Part shown: in pieces, positions 52,395 to 61,348 of the stretch | How positions within the stretch are numbered: the first letter of the stretch is position 1 | Layout of the letters: each line of letters starts with the position of its first letter | DNA from: Rectinema subterraneum | GTDB lineage: Bacteria; Spirochaetota; Spirochaetia; Treponematales; Rectinemataceae | Assembly: GCA_009768935.1 (NCBI GenBank) | Contig: WESA01000004.1 | Span: 34,591-98,590 of the forward strand | Length of the DNA stretch: 64,000 bases | Reading direction: 5' to 3' | Program-made: the position numbers and the translations under genes | Notes under the pieces: model-generated | What the model saw: the letters and a program-made list of their open reading frames with translations, nothing else | Told to the model about the DNA's origin: nothing | Databases searched by the model: none

Positions 52395-53767
52395 GCCTGC
52401 GTATTGGACGGTCTGGGCTGGTTGGGCGAGCTTCAGCATCTTTCCCAATTCCAGGAAGCCCTGAGGGCACTGGGACCGACCTCGCCTGGATTGACGACTT
52501 CTGGTCCAAGGCGGGCGAGCACATTTTCTGCCGGGAAGACGATGGCGCCCTCATTCTTCCTCCAAACCGCGTCTATAAAGTGAATGCGACTGCCGCGTCG
52601 CTCATCGCATATCTCAAGCGCGGCGGGAAGGTGGCAAAGCTCAAACTACCCTCTGCCGAAGCCCAGCGCGACACCGCCCTCTTTTTTGGCGACCTAGCCT
52701 CCCTCTACCGCGGCGATGAGCCTGTAAACGGGACAGTATCCGCAGAAACCTATTCGTTTTCCTTCACGCGCCTGCCAGTGCTCGGCGAAATCGCACTCAC
52801 CTATCGGTGCAACAATGCCTGCAGGTTCTGCTATGCTGGCTGCGGATTAACAAAGAGCTTGACCCCTTTTTTAACTCGCCGCCCGGCACGCCCAACTGCG
52901 GACTACAAACACATCATCGACATCTTCGCCGATGAAGCCCAAATTCCCTTTTTCTCTTTTACTGGCGGCGAGCCCACACTTCGGTCGGACCTCGAGGAGC
53001 TCATCGCCTATGCTCAGCAGAAAAAGCTCATCACGAACCTAGTCACCAACGGCACCCTGATCGATGCGGCGCGAGCGCACGCCCTCAAGGAAGCCGGGCT
53101 CGGAAGCGCCCAGGTTTCCATCGAAGGCCCGTCTGCCGACATCCACGACAACCTTGCGGGCCGCCCCGGCGCCTTTACCGAAACTCTCGCAGGCATCAAA
53201 GCCCTGCAGGAAGCGAAAATTCCCACTCAGACCAACACGACCATCACGAGGGCGAACCTTGCAGTCATTCATCAAATGCCCGCATACCTCGCCTCGATAG
53301 GCATCCATCGCTTTGCCATGAATCTTTTCATTCCCACCATTCTCGGCGAGGAAGCCGATCGACTCTTCGTTTCCTACGAAGAAATTGGCCCCTATGTCGA
53401 CGCAGTCGCCAAAGAAGCCAAAAAACTGGGCATGACCTTCTTTTGGTACAGCCCTACCCCCTTCTGCAACTACAACCCGATAGCCCGAGGCCATGGCAAC
53501 AAGAGCTGTGCCGCCGCTGACGGCCTTCTGTCGGTCGCTCCTGATGGCTCGGTACTGCCCTGCTCGTCCTGGGACGAGCCTATTGGCAACCTTTTCAGCC
53601 AGAGCTTCCGCGATCTGTGGTTCTCCGAGGCTGCGCGCTTCTATAAAGAAAAGCGCTTTGCTCCCGCGCCATGCACATCCTGCGAAAGCTTTGTAGCCTG
53701 CCAGGGAGCTTGCCCGCTCTACTGGCGATATACCCATTCCGAGCCTTCCGGCTTCAAGAAAACCTGA
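52391..53767 (+). CDS. Radical SAM/SPASM peptide-modifying enzyme with PqqD-like N-terminus
   Basis: Protein of 458 aa. Residues about 35-85 (HIFCREDDGALILPPNRVYK, then ATAASLIAYLK) resemble the PqqD-like peptide-recognition domain. The radical SAM cluster is CNNACRFC (Cys140, Cys144, Cys147), followed by FSFTGGEPTL. The C-terminal SPASM domain has CAAADG, VLPCSSW, CTSC and CQGAC for two auxiliary Fe-S clusters. Such enzymes form thioether or carbon-carbon crosslinks in ribosomal peptides. TTG start at 52391 overlaps the previous stop. The 17-mer repeat of the arsC terminator lies inside at 52860-52876. Confidence 0.88.
   Translation: MSLRIGRSGLVGRASASFPIPGSPEGTGTDLAWIDDFWSKAGEHIFCREDDGALILPPNRVYKVNATAASLIAYLKRGGKVAKLKLPSAEAQRDTALFFGDLASLYRGDEPVNGTVSAETYSFSFTRLPVLGEIALTYRCNNACRFCYAGCGLTKSLTPFLTRRPARPTADYKHIIDIFADEAQIPFFSFTGGEPTLRSDLEELIAYAQQKKLITNLVTNGTLIDAARAHALKEAGLGSAQVSIEGPSADIHDNLAGRPGAFTETLAGIKALQEAKIPTQTNTTITRANLAVIHQMPAYLASIGIHRFAMNLFIPTILGEEADRLFVSYEEIGPYVDAVAKEAKKLGMTFFWYSPTPFCNYNPIARGHGNKSCAAADGLLSVAPDGSVLPCSSWDEPIGNLFSQSFRDLWFSEAARFYKEKRFAPAPCTSCESFVACQGACPLYWRYTHSEPSGFKKT
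52860..52876 (-). repeat. Copy of the 17-mer from the arsC terminator inside a coding region
   Basis: TGACCCCTTTTTTAACT is the exact reverse complement of AGTTAAAAAAGGGGTCA at 19117-19133. It encodes part of the stretch after the radical SAM Cys motif. Confidence 0.6.
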
Positions 53768-53777
53768 GGAGAAGCCT

Positions 53778-54665
53778 ATGAATCCTGTGACGGTACAATA
53801 CCGAATTCGAGGGCTGAGCACCGAAGCACGCCTCATTCTCTTTGGCGCTGCAAGCCTCTGCGGCATCCTGCTGCAGGTTTTCTGGCCTGTCGCAGGCCCG
53901 CTTGTGGGCACCCTGCTGCTCCTCTTACCTCTATTTCTTTTATCCGCACAACCATGGAGCAACAAGCCAAAGGACAAGGGCGAGGAAGACTGGCAGCCTG
54001 TCGGAGACGCCGAGCTGGACAGAATCGCCGATGCATTCAAATCAGCGCGAGAGATAAAGATACCGCTATGGTATCGGCCGGGTTTCGGCATTCCCTTTAC
54101 CGTTGCGCTCGCTATTCTAACCTCCATATTCGGCACCGGGCTCACCCTGCCCGGGCTTCTTGCCATGGACGCTCTCATTCTGTTCTGGCCCGCGCTCAAT
54201 TTCCTTAAAATCAAAATATGGGTCCCCAAAGAATTCGAAATGGTCATGCAGGCAATTCAGGCCGCCCGTTCTGTTCCCCTTCCCGACGGCATTCTCTGTA
54301 CGCCCTACCTCCGCCTCGACCGCGACGACCAGGGCTTGCGCATCCCCGAAAATGCCCGCCTCATGCTCGAACCCCGCCGCAAACCCGAAGACCTCGTCGG
54401 CGCCCAGCTCCAGGTGGCCATCAACAAAGGACCCAACGGACCCGTGCCCTACCTCTACGCAGTCGTGCTCACACACGGCAAAGGCCAAAGCTGGCAGAAA
54501 GCCCGCTCGCTCCGCATCCCCGGCTTCGAAGTCGAACCCGGCGGCGACGCTGACTACGGCACCGTCGTCATTCGCCAGAGCACTGACCGCGGCGGCTACC
54601 ACACCAAGCCCGAAGATTGCAGAAGGCTCGTGCAGGTGGTGGTTCAGGTTTTGAAGGAATTGTGA
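53778..54665 (+). CDS. Four-helix membrane protein of the Cys-tail operon
   Basis: Protein of 295 aa. Two hydrophobic hairpins (about 18-60 and 104-145) separated by a charged loop (NKPKDKGEEDWQPVGDAEL), then a soluble domain of 150 residues. GAGGAG precedes the ATG, 10 nt after the radical SAM stop. No family recognised. Co-directional and close-packed with the radical SAM gene, so probably part of the same machinery (for export, anchoring or display). Confidence 0.7.
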   Translation: MNPVTVQYRIRGLSTEARLILFGAASLCGILLQVFWPVAGPLVGTLLLLLPLFLLSAQPWSNKPKDKGEEDWQPVGDAELDRIADAFKSAREIKIPLWYRPGFGIPFTVALAILTSIFGTGLTLPGLLAMDALILFWPALNFLKIKIWVPKEFEMVMQAIQAARSVPLPDGILCTPYLRLDRDDQGLRIPENARLMLEPRRKPEDLVGAQLQVAINKGPNGPVPYLYAVVLTHGKGQSWQKARSLRIPGFEVEPGGDADYGTVVIRQSTDRGGYHTKPEDCRRLVQVVVQVLKEL

Positions 54666-54736
54666 AGGGAGAGGATGCGGGCTTGCTGTACCCGAGGAGC
54701 TGCGTGCCCAATTATTTGATTGTGCCAAAAATAGTT

Positions 54737-55288
54737 ATGAAAGTGCTAGCGAGCCTTGCAGCTAAAAGCATCGATGCCTTGCGCCTGGCAGCGCTGGGCA
54801 TAGCTGTGTGCCTCTTCGCCAGTTCTTGCAGCATTTTTATTTCCTATGAAATAGTCCCTGCAAGCGTCGAAATAAGAACCGCGGCAATCCGGTACGCCCA
54901 AAAATATGCTGAATTAGGCGCAGTCTATGAATGGGGCGGTCAGGATCCCCTACCCCGCAAAATCGCGGTGGACTGTTCGGGACTCGTCATCAGGTGCTAC
55001 GAATATGCATGCGGCGATTATGGCGCTTCCTTGCTGTTCAAGGATACCACTGCAAAAGGCCTTCGGCAGTATTCCAGTTTGATAGCCAGCCCGGAAAAAG
55101 GCGACCTTATCATGATAGGCGACAATAACGAAATATCCCATGTCGCCCTCTTTACCAGAAAAGAAGATGGCAGGCTTTACTTTATCGACGCCACATCGCT
55201 GACAGGCATGGTTTCGATGCGTTCCTATGCTGAGAATGACCCGAAATTCATCGAGTTCCGGCGCATGAATGTAATAAACAAAAAGTGA
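54737..55288 (+). CDS. NlpC/P60-family lipoprotein peptidase
   Basis: Protein of 183 aa from ATG 54737. A lipobox (LFASSC, Cys near residue 32) makes it a lipoprotein. Catalytic Cys lies in VDCSGLVIR and the His in SHVALFTR. This fold cleaves or transacylates cell-wall peptides. No Shine-Dalgarno fits well, and an earlier in-frame start is possible. It follows the membrane protein by 71 nt on the same strand, so it may be the last gene of the operon or an independent cell-wall hydrolase. Confidence 0.8.
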   Translation: MKVLASLAAKSIDALRLAALGIAVCLFASSCSIFISYEIVPASVEIRTAAIRYAQKYAELGAVYEWGGQDPLPRKIAVDCSGLVIRCYEYACGDYGASLLFKDTTAKGLRQYSSLIASPEKGDLIMIGDNNEISHVALFTRKEDGRLYFIDATSLTGMVSMRSYAENDPKFIEFRRMNVINKK

Positions 55289-55324
55289 GCATCAGATTGC
55301 GCAGGTATCTGAGTTGACAGCCCA

Positions 55325-56452
55325 TTACCTTGTATAATACTTCGCATTTTCCGTGAATGATGGATTGTCGATATTCCCATCGAACAACTCGACCTTGATT
55401 TTATTTTCCTCCACCACCTGCGCCAGCAGGGTATACTTTATGTCCGAAGTCGCTGGAAGTGAACTCAGGCCTTCCATGGCATCGGCGAGTTTGTACCTGA
55501 CGGGATCGCTGCCTGTCCTAGCTGCCGTATAGTCGGGCCCCTCAACAGGCTGTGTGAGAATGCCGTTTGATTTACCGATCGTTGTGCCAAGCTCGACGCC
55601 GATGCTAATGCGCCTGGACTCGGGGTAATACATATCGTATGAAAATGAAAGCCAATAATTCCAGGGATTGGGGCTGGAAATGACATTTGACCCTTCCACA
55701 ATCCAGTTCCCCGAGAGCGTTCCTGCCACATCGAAATCGATCTTTCCGCCACGTGGTTCCGCGGTTCTTTTTATATACGCAAAGAGCTGAGTTTTTATAT
55801 CATTTCGGAAATAATCAAATGCAAACACGGCATGCGCGCCGAAAGGCCCGTATTTTTCAGGATTGATGAAGTCCAGAGTCTTTTCCTTGTCATAGGCATA
55901 CATACCCAGCCCTGTCACTTGCTCCGATGAGGCGGCAGTCTTTCCGAATACATCTCCTGCTTTGACGGGAACATATGCCTTGGTCCAACCTTCCGCGAGC
56001 GTACCAGTCTTTGCAAGGATCGTGTCATCAATTGCGGAAAGGTGATCATACCACGTTATGAAGGTATTGGTGTGATATATTCTGACAGCATAATCCGGAA
56101 AACTCTTCGTCCCATCAACATTGAACACATGGGTATATCGGATTGCCGTGATGACACCATCAGCCGGTGCTTTTACCGGCTGGGAATATCCATTGCTCAA
56201 GAAACTGAAGCCGCCAGCACTAGTTGGAATAGGGTGCTGCGGCAAATTCATATGTCCCATTGGCGTGATTTCATTGAATGTTCCATCCTCGAGAGGCACG
56301 ACCTTGAATTCCACAGGCCCTGTTCCAAGCTCGGGATAGTTGCCCCAGGTCCAGATGTCGTCCTCATTGTTATTCATTGTACAGGCTGTAAGCAGCATGA
56401 CCATTGCAAGAATTGCCCAGAAGAGCGATTCGGGTTTCGACGGCAGTCTCAT
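55325..56452 (-). CDS. Lipoprotein with a degenerate M23/LytM-like domain
   Basis: Protein of 375 aa. Lipoprotein signal (MLLTAC). In the middle, QPVKAPADGVITAIRYTHVF and FITWYDHLSAID resemble the beta core of M23 peptidases, but the metal-binding HxH is not evident, so it is probably a non-enzymatic binding or activator module. AAGGAGG precedes ATG 56452. It is convergent with the NlpC/P60 gene (37 nt apart). Confidence 0.65.
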   Translation of the reverse strand: MRLPSKPESLFWAILAMVMLLTACTMNNNEDDIWTWGNYPELGTGPVEFKVVPLEDGTFNEITPMGHMNLPQHPIPTSAGGFSFLSNGYSQPVKAPADGVITAIRYTHVFNVDGTKSFPDYAVRIYHTNTFITWYDHLSAIDDTILAKTGTLAEGWTKAYVPVKAGDVFGKTAASSEQVTGLGMYAYDKEKTLDFINPEKYGPFGAHAVFAFDYFRNDIKTQLFAYIKRTAEPRGGKIDFDVAGTLSGNWIVEGSNVISSPNPWNYWLSFSYDMYYPESRRISIGVELGTTIGKSNGILTQPVEGPDYTAARTGSDPVRYKLADAMEGLSSLPATSDIKYTLLAQVVEENKIKVELFDGNIDNPSFTENAKYYTR

Positions 56453-56797
56453 GCAATTCCTCCTTATTGCTGCTGGGCTAAAACTCAAATTGCTGATGTT
56501 CTGAAAATACCTTATAATCTATATGAGAAATATAGCATATTCTTAATCGAATTTGAAAGTTTTCTGGCGATTTTTTAGGCACACCCAGGAATAGCCATAA
56601 GCCTTTTCGACAGCACAACCACCACAAGCGGCATGCATGCTGACATGTAAAAATCTCGCACAAAATTGACTGCCTAGTCGGCCGCCCAGAAAAGCGGCAC
56701 ATGTACAGCTGATCCTAAAAAGCCAGAAGGACAGAAGAAAATAGTATTTCGAGCAGAATCCGCTTCTTGTGCTGCTTCTGCTTGATCAACAATTTGA
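56453..56797. other. Intergenic region without supported gene
   Basis: A possible -10 (TATAAG on the minus strand near 56510) could serve the lipoprotein at 55325-56452. A short Cys-containing minus-strand frame at 56478-56702 lacks a convincing ribosome site and was not called. Confidence 0.4.
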
Positions 56798-58273
56798 CTA
56801 TAGGCGAAGGCTAAAAATTTTCTTTTTATCCTCTTTTGTTTTAAGAGGCCTCATTGTCTTGAGCTGTTTCATTATCTGTTCCTGGGTTTTCCGCTCTTCC
56901 TCTTCCCTTCTTGCTTTTGCCTTGCTATATTCCGGTAATTCTTCAGCCCACAGCCCGTCTGCAACAGGAGCCCATTCTTTGGCTGCCTTTTCGCATTTGG
57001 CTGTTAGTTCATCAACATCTTCCTTATCGATCGGCTGAGTTGAATGAGCCCCAGATGCCTTCACCATAGCTGAAAGAGCTTCGGGATTGTCCAGCAAGGG
57101 ACAGGGGCGCAAGTGGTTTTTATTGAACGGCTGGAGCTCTTTATATTGCTTGAAGAGTGGCGACTTGAGAGCTTCGAGCAGGGATACATTCCTTATATTG
57201 ACATTGGAATAGTGAATAAATGCACAGGGCTCAACATCGCCTGCCGAGTTGATATGCAGGTAGCTCCTGCCGCCAGCGATACATCCATCGACATACTGCC
57301 CATCATTCCAAAAGTCGAGAAGGAATATCGGCTTCTTGTCCCGCATTTCCCTTACCCAGTGGAACATATACTCTCTCTGAGAGGGAGAAGCAATCAATGC
57401 GGTATCGGCATCTTTTCCTAAAGGAATGTAAGTAAAATACCATCCGAACATGCAGCCTTGTTCGATGAGAAAGTCTAGAAATGCTTCATTGCCGACCTGT
57501 TCTGTATTTTTGCCGTGATAGACGGCACTGAAACCGAATGGGGCTCCTATCTGCTTCATGTATTGCATAGCTTCGATTACCTTTGTATACGTGCCGGCGC
57601 CGCGCCGGAAATCTGTCGCTTCTTCAAAGCCTTCGATGCTGAATGCAAGTGCAAAATTGCCCACCTCGCCAAGAGCGAGTGCAAAATCCTGGTCAACCAG
57701 TGTGCCATTTGTGAAGGCAAGGAACATGCAGTCATTGTGCACCTGCGCAAGCTTGATGAGATCATTTTTGCGGATGGTGGGCTCTCCTCCGGAATAGATA
57801 TAGAAATAGACACCTAATTCTTTGCCCTCGCGAATGATGCGATCGAGCAGCGCATAATCCATTGAATCTGTTTTGTTGTATTCTGCCGCCCAGCAGCCTT
57901 TGCAGTGCAGGTTACATGCGCTCGTCGGATCCATAAGAATCGCCCACGGTATATTGCAGTCGTGCTTGTATTTGAGCATTTGCGCGCGGTCAGGCCCTAT
58001 CATGCTCGCATTGACAACGAAATTCGTTACAAATCTCCGTCGCACATTCGGCGCAATTTCATGGAACACCCTCAGAATAAGATTCCGATAAGGATTGTCT
58101 TTTTCCGCCATAATTTGTTTTGCAGACTCAAGTTGGCGCTTGATTCCATCGCGCTTTGCGAGCGGCATGAGAGCATTGACTGCCTTCGACAGGTTCTCTT
58201 GCGGATCCCCTTCCAGATATCTCAGTGTGAGATTTACTGCTCTTTTTGCAAATACCTTCTTTAAGCCGTCCAT
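56798..58273 (-). CDS. Radical SAM/SPASM protein of unknown function, TetR-linked
   Basis: Protein of 491 aa. A helical N-terminal region of about 105 residues precedes the radical SAM motif ACNLHCKGCW (Cys120, Cys124, Cys127) and IYSGGEPTIRK; the C-terminal part has SPASM-like Cys (DGCIAGGRSYLHINSAGDVEPC, LRPCPLLDN), then a charged helical tail. I recall close relatives in anaerobic Firmicutes, with no known reaction. GGAGG precedes ATG 58273. An operator (58304-58316) overlaps its -35. Confidence 0.85.
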   Translation of the reverse strand: MDGLKKVFAKRAVNLTLRYLEGDPQENLSKAVNALMPLAKRDGIKRQLESAKQIMAEKDNPYRNLILRVFHEIAPNVRRRFVTNFVVNASMIGPDRAQMLKYKHDCNIPWAILMDPTSACNLHCKGCWAAEYNKTDSMDYALLDRIIREGKELGVYFYIYSGGEPTIRKNDLIKLAQVHNDCMFLAFTNGTLVDQDFALALGEVGNFALAFSIEGFEEATDFRRGAGTYTKVIEAMQYMKQIGAPFGFSAVYHGKNTEQVGNEAFLDFLIEQGCMFGWYFTYIPLGKDADTALIASPSQREYMFHWVREMRDKKPIFLLDFWNDGQYVDGCIAGGRSYLHINSAGDVEPCAFIHYSNVNIRNVSLLEALKSPLFKQYKELQPFNKNHLRPCPLLDNPEALSAMVKASGAHSTQPIDKEDVDELTAKCEKAAKEWAPVADGLWAEELPEYSKAKARREEEERKTQEQIMKQLKTMRPLKTKEDKKKIFSLRL

Positions 58274-58303
58274 AGACACCTCCATTATTATCGGGTTTTA
58301 TGC

Positions 58304-58316
58304 TGACGTATTGTCA
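58304..58316. promoter_or_regulatory. TetR operator 1 (radical SAM gene)
   Basis: TGACG-TAT-TGTCA, overlapping the minus-strand TTGACA -35-like element at 58312-58317. Same TGAC-N5-GTCA pattern as the two sites at 58997 and 59167. Confidence 0.6.
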
Positions 58317-58364
58317 AATTAAAATCAAAATTAACCTATTTTTTCTCCTCTTTCTAACAGTTCG

Positions 58365-58943
58365 TTATACGAAGCTTTCCAAGTTCAGCAGGGATGCAAT
58401 GTTGTTCTGTATAAATCCTTTGTCGATAAAAAGAGAATGCGAAATACTGCTTTCGACGAGAGAAAAGAATAGCGTTGCTATAACAGGAACCTGCGGCGCG
58501 AGTATTGGATTCCCTTCTCTATAAAGCAGGGATTCGATTTTCTGCCGCAACGCCTTTGCTGCCTCTTGAAGCTTTGCAAGGAATTCGGCGTTTTCGTTTT
58601 TGAGCTTCTGCGCAAGTTCTGTAATTATAAAGGAATAGCGTCCAATTGCTGAATTATCCGTAAAAATTTCATAAATACTGGAGAGCTTCCGGACAATCGA
58701 TACATTCTTCTGGCGAGCTATTCTATCGATTTCAACCGAAATCCGGTTGAAAATATCTTCGACAGCATAGAAAAAAATCTCTTCTTTGCTTTTGAAATAG
58801 TTGTACATATTCGTCCGGCTAAGACCGCATGATTCAGCGATTTCCGCAAAACTCGACGCATGAAAGCCGCCCAGAGAAAACAATTCCAATGCCTTTTCGA
58901 GAATTTCGCGCTTGCGGTTGTCATGATCGACAATTTTAGGCAT
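58365..58943 (-). CDS. TetR-family transcriptional regulator
   Basis: Protein of 192 aa. The helix-turn-helix is SSFAEIAESCGLSRTNMYNYFKS (given as landmark at residues 30-52), then a ligand-binding helical bundle. Probably a repressor responding to a lipid-related ligand, since it sits between a radical SAM gene and the patatin module. GGGAG precedes the ATG. Confidence 0.9.
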   Translation of the reverse strand: MPKIVDHDNRKREILEKALELFSLGGFHASSFAEIAESCGLSRTNMYNYFKSKEEIFFYAVEDIFNRISVEIDRIARQKNVSIVRKLSSIYEIFTDNSAIGRYSFIITELAQKLKNENAEFLAKLQEAAKALRQKIESLLYREGNPILAPQVPVIATLFFSLVESSISHSLFIDKGFIQNNIASLLNLESFV

Positions 58944-58996
58944 ACGAGGCTCCCTTTAAAACAAAACCCTATTCAAACAATGCAAGCAAGTTTATC

Positions 58997-59009
58997 TGAC
59001 ACTGTGTCA
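58997..59009. promoter_or_regulatory. TetR operator 2 (autoregulation)
   Basis: TGACAC-T-GTGTCA, a perfect palindrome placed right after the tetR promoter -10, covering the start of transcription. Confidence 0.75.
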
Positions 59010-59012
59010 ACA

Positions 59013-59041
59013 ATAATAGTATATACTTTCTTTTTTGTCAA
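59013..59041 (-). promoter_or_regulatory. tetR promoter
   Basis: Minus strand TTGACA (59036-59041), 17-nt spacer, TATTAT (59013-59018). Confidence 0.75.
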
Positions 59042-59139
59042 TATTTTTTTTGCATTGCGCCATTCCAATATCGTTCTGCTGCAACTTTTGAATATTCCGC
59101 CATACAAGAATATTGGCTTATTGTAATTGATCACCCCTC

Positions 59140-59179
59140 TTGACTTGTTCAAAATAATGATTAATCTGACATTATGTCA
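59140..59179 (+). promoter_or_regulatory. Promoter and TetR operator 3 (lipid module)
   Basis: TTGACT (59140-59145), 16-nt spacer, TAATCT (59162-59167), followed at once by the perfect palindrome TGACAT-T-ATGTCA (59167-59179). Confidence 0.7.
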
Positions 59180-59201
59180 ATAATATTTTATGAGGATAGA
59201 T

Positions 59202-59888
59202 ATGCAAAGGCGAAATTTGTTGTTCGCAGCGGTTTTTGCAATTGCAATGGCATATCTGGAAGCTGCAATAGTGGTGGATCTTCGCAAGCTATATGGAATT
59301 ACTGATATCATGGCAAGCCTCTCTTCTTTTGACGCACAAATAAGCAGAATAGAAATCGGGCGTGAGGCAGCAACGCTCGTTATGCTTTGGGCGCTTGGAT
59401 GGATAGCAGGCAAAAAGCTGCAATCCCGAATTGGATTTTTTATCTTTGCATTCGGAGTATGGGATATTTTCTATTATATCTGGCTGCATATTTTCATAGG
59501 CTGGCCACATTCCCTGCTCGATTGGGATTTGCTTTTTTTGATCCCCTTGCCATGGTGGGGGCCGATCCTTTCTCCTGTGCTGATTGCTCTTATTATGGCG
59601 ATAATTGGTGTTCAGCTTGTAGTGTCCGAAGCCCGAGGCATTGCAATACAACCCAAAACCGCAGAATGGTTGCTGCTTGTTTCGGGTATTCTTGCAATGC
59701 TCTATGCTTTCATGGCGGACGCCCTCGCAGTGCGGCATTTAAATCTGGAAATGTTAGGCATGCTCCGCCCGTCATCGTTTCAATGGCCCATATTTCTTGT
59801 AGGATTTATCCTTTCAGTAGCATCATGCGGGAAGTTCCTGGCCGCTGTAAAAAGCGACGATAAAGCTGGGGGGAGAATCACAACATGA
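59202..59888 (+). CDS. Multi-spanning membrane protein of the TetR-controlled module
   Basis: Protein of 228 aa with six to seven hydrophobic helices (for example FAAVFAIAMAYLEAAIVV and LIPLPWWGPILSPVLIALIM). GAGG precedes ATG 59202. Its stop overlaps the patatin ATG (ATGA), so it is made together with the lipase. No family recognised with confidence. Confidence 0.7.
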   Translation: MQRRNLLFAAVFAIAMAYLEAAIVVDLRKLYGITDIMASLSSFDAQISRIEIGREAATLVMLWALGWIAGKKLQSRIGFFIFAFGVWDIFYYIWLHIFIGWPHSLLDWDLLFLIPLPWWGPILSPVLIALIMAIIGVQLVVSEARGIAIQPKTAEWLLLVSGILAMLYAFMADALAVRHLNLEMLGMLRPSSFQWPIFLVGFILSVASCGKFLAAVKSDDKAGGRITT

Positions 59889-61162
59889 TGCTACAAAAAG
59901 AAACAAAGACCGATGATACTGAAGCATTTTGCCTGGTTCTCGGCGGCGGTGGAGCAAAAGGAGTATACCACATTGGTGTATGGCGTGCGCTCAAGAAGCT
60001 CGGCATACATGTCGATTGCTTTATCGGTACGTCAATCGGCGCGGTAATCGCTGCCTTTCTTGCACAAGGTTCGGATGAGATTCTTGAACAAATCGGGCAC
60101 ATAATTTCGCTCGACAATATTCTTGATTTGCCTGAAGACTTCATCAAGAACGGTGAGCTAAAATTCAACCTTCAGTCTTTGCGCAGCCTTCCTGATTTTT
60201 TCATTTCTGTTATTAACAACAGAGGACTCGACACTAAGCCTTTCAGACAGCTTATCGAGTCAAACCTTGATGAAAAAGCACTTCGAAACAGCGGGAAGGA
60301 CTTCGGTGTCGTCACAATAAATGTCAGTGATTTGAAACATCAGGAAGTCTTTATCGAAGATATGGAACAAGGGAGTGTTGTCGACTATCTTTTGGCGAGT
60401 TCTGCCTTCCCCGGATTCAAAAATCCAAAAATTGAGGGTAAGTCATTTATAGATGGAGGAATATATGACAATATCCCCTATGCGATGGCCAGAAAGCGCG
60501 GTTATCGTCGCATAATTGTCTCAGACCTTTCCGGAATGGGCAGAACGAGAAAACCGGATATTGCCGGTTGCATTACAGTCTATATAAAAAATTCGATAGA
60601 TATGGGGTGGGTGCTCGATCTTAACAGGAACTTCCTGGATTCATTCATGCTTTTAGGCTACCTAGACACACTACGCACCTTTGGACATCTCGCAGGATAT
60701 TCATATTTCATTGAATTCGATACCAATGCCGAGAAAAACTTTGCACCAAAAATCTCCATACCTTTTTCGCAGTCCCCAAAATATATGTGCTATGATAGAA
60801 GGAAGCTCTTGATCGCACTTGAATGTGCTGCTTCTGTTCTAAATGTCGAAAGGATACGAACCTATACCTATGCAGAACTTCGTACAGCAATTGCTGAGCA
60901 CCGATATGAAGTGGAGAACAAAATAGCAGCAGCAACTGCTTCATCCCGCAAAGGAATCATGAACCTCGCAAAAGTAGTTAGCGAAGCAGTTGCAACAAGG
61001 CAATTTACTGAATGCCCGTATTATTATTATTGTCTTGTCAACAAATTATTCCCTAAGTCAACAGCGAGGATACTAAAAAATACTCTTGTGAGAATCTTTC
61101 CGGAGTTGCCAGTTGGTGCGGCATTTATTGAGGGCATGGAATCAGATTCTTTGAACTTCTGA
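59885..61162 (+). CDS. Patatin-like phospholipase
   Basis: Protein of 425 aa. Oxyanion loop GGGGAKG (residues 20-26), nucleophile GTSIG (Ser50), catalytic Asp in DGG near residue 193. It hydrolyses acyl groups of phospholipids. A long C-terminal extension (residues 270-425) of unknown fold follows. GGGGGAGA lies upstream. Transcribed with the preceding membrane protein from the TetR-controlled promoter. Confidence 0.9.
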   Translation: MMLQKETKTDDTEAFCLVLGGGGAKGVYHIGVWRALKKLGIHVDCFIGTSIGAVIAAFLAQGSDEILEQIGHIISLDNILDLPEDFIKNGELKFNLQSLRSLPDFFISVINNRGLDTKPFRQLIESNLDEKALRNSGKDFGVVTINVSDLKHQEVFIEDMEQGSVVDYLLASSAFPGFKNPKIEGKSFIDGGIYDNIPYAMARKRGYRRIIVSDLSGMGRTRKPDIAGCITVYIKNSIDMGWVLDLNRNFLDSFMLLGYLDTLRTFGHLAGYSYFIEFDTNAEKNFAPKISIPFSQSPKYMCYDRRKLLIALECAASVLNVERIRTYTYAELRTAIAEHRYEVENKIAAATASSRKGIMNLAKVVSEAVATRQFTECPYYYYCLVNKLFPKSTARILKNTLVRIFPELPVGAAFIEGMESDSLNF

Positions 61163-61348
61163 GCCAAATGATATTGGGGTTTTCCGGAATTTTAGCGGGC
61201 AGCGTGACAAAAACGAGCACTCCGCCTTCACTCCCCAATAATCTTCACCAGCACCCTAAAAATGGCGCCTTGTGTAAAGCGGCCCATCGTCTTCTATTGA
61301 ATCCTCAGCGCAAGTATTTTAAAATAGCCGGCAGGAGCAATACCGATC

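Noticed and set aside
56478..56702. Cys-containing 74-codon minus-strand frame downstream of a radical SAM gene, considered as a precursor peptide
   Set aside because: No good ribosome site, no repeated or leader-like structure, and the last part reads as random; left as possible but unsupported.
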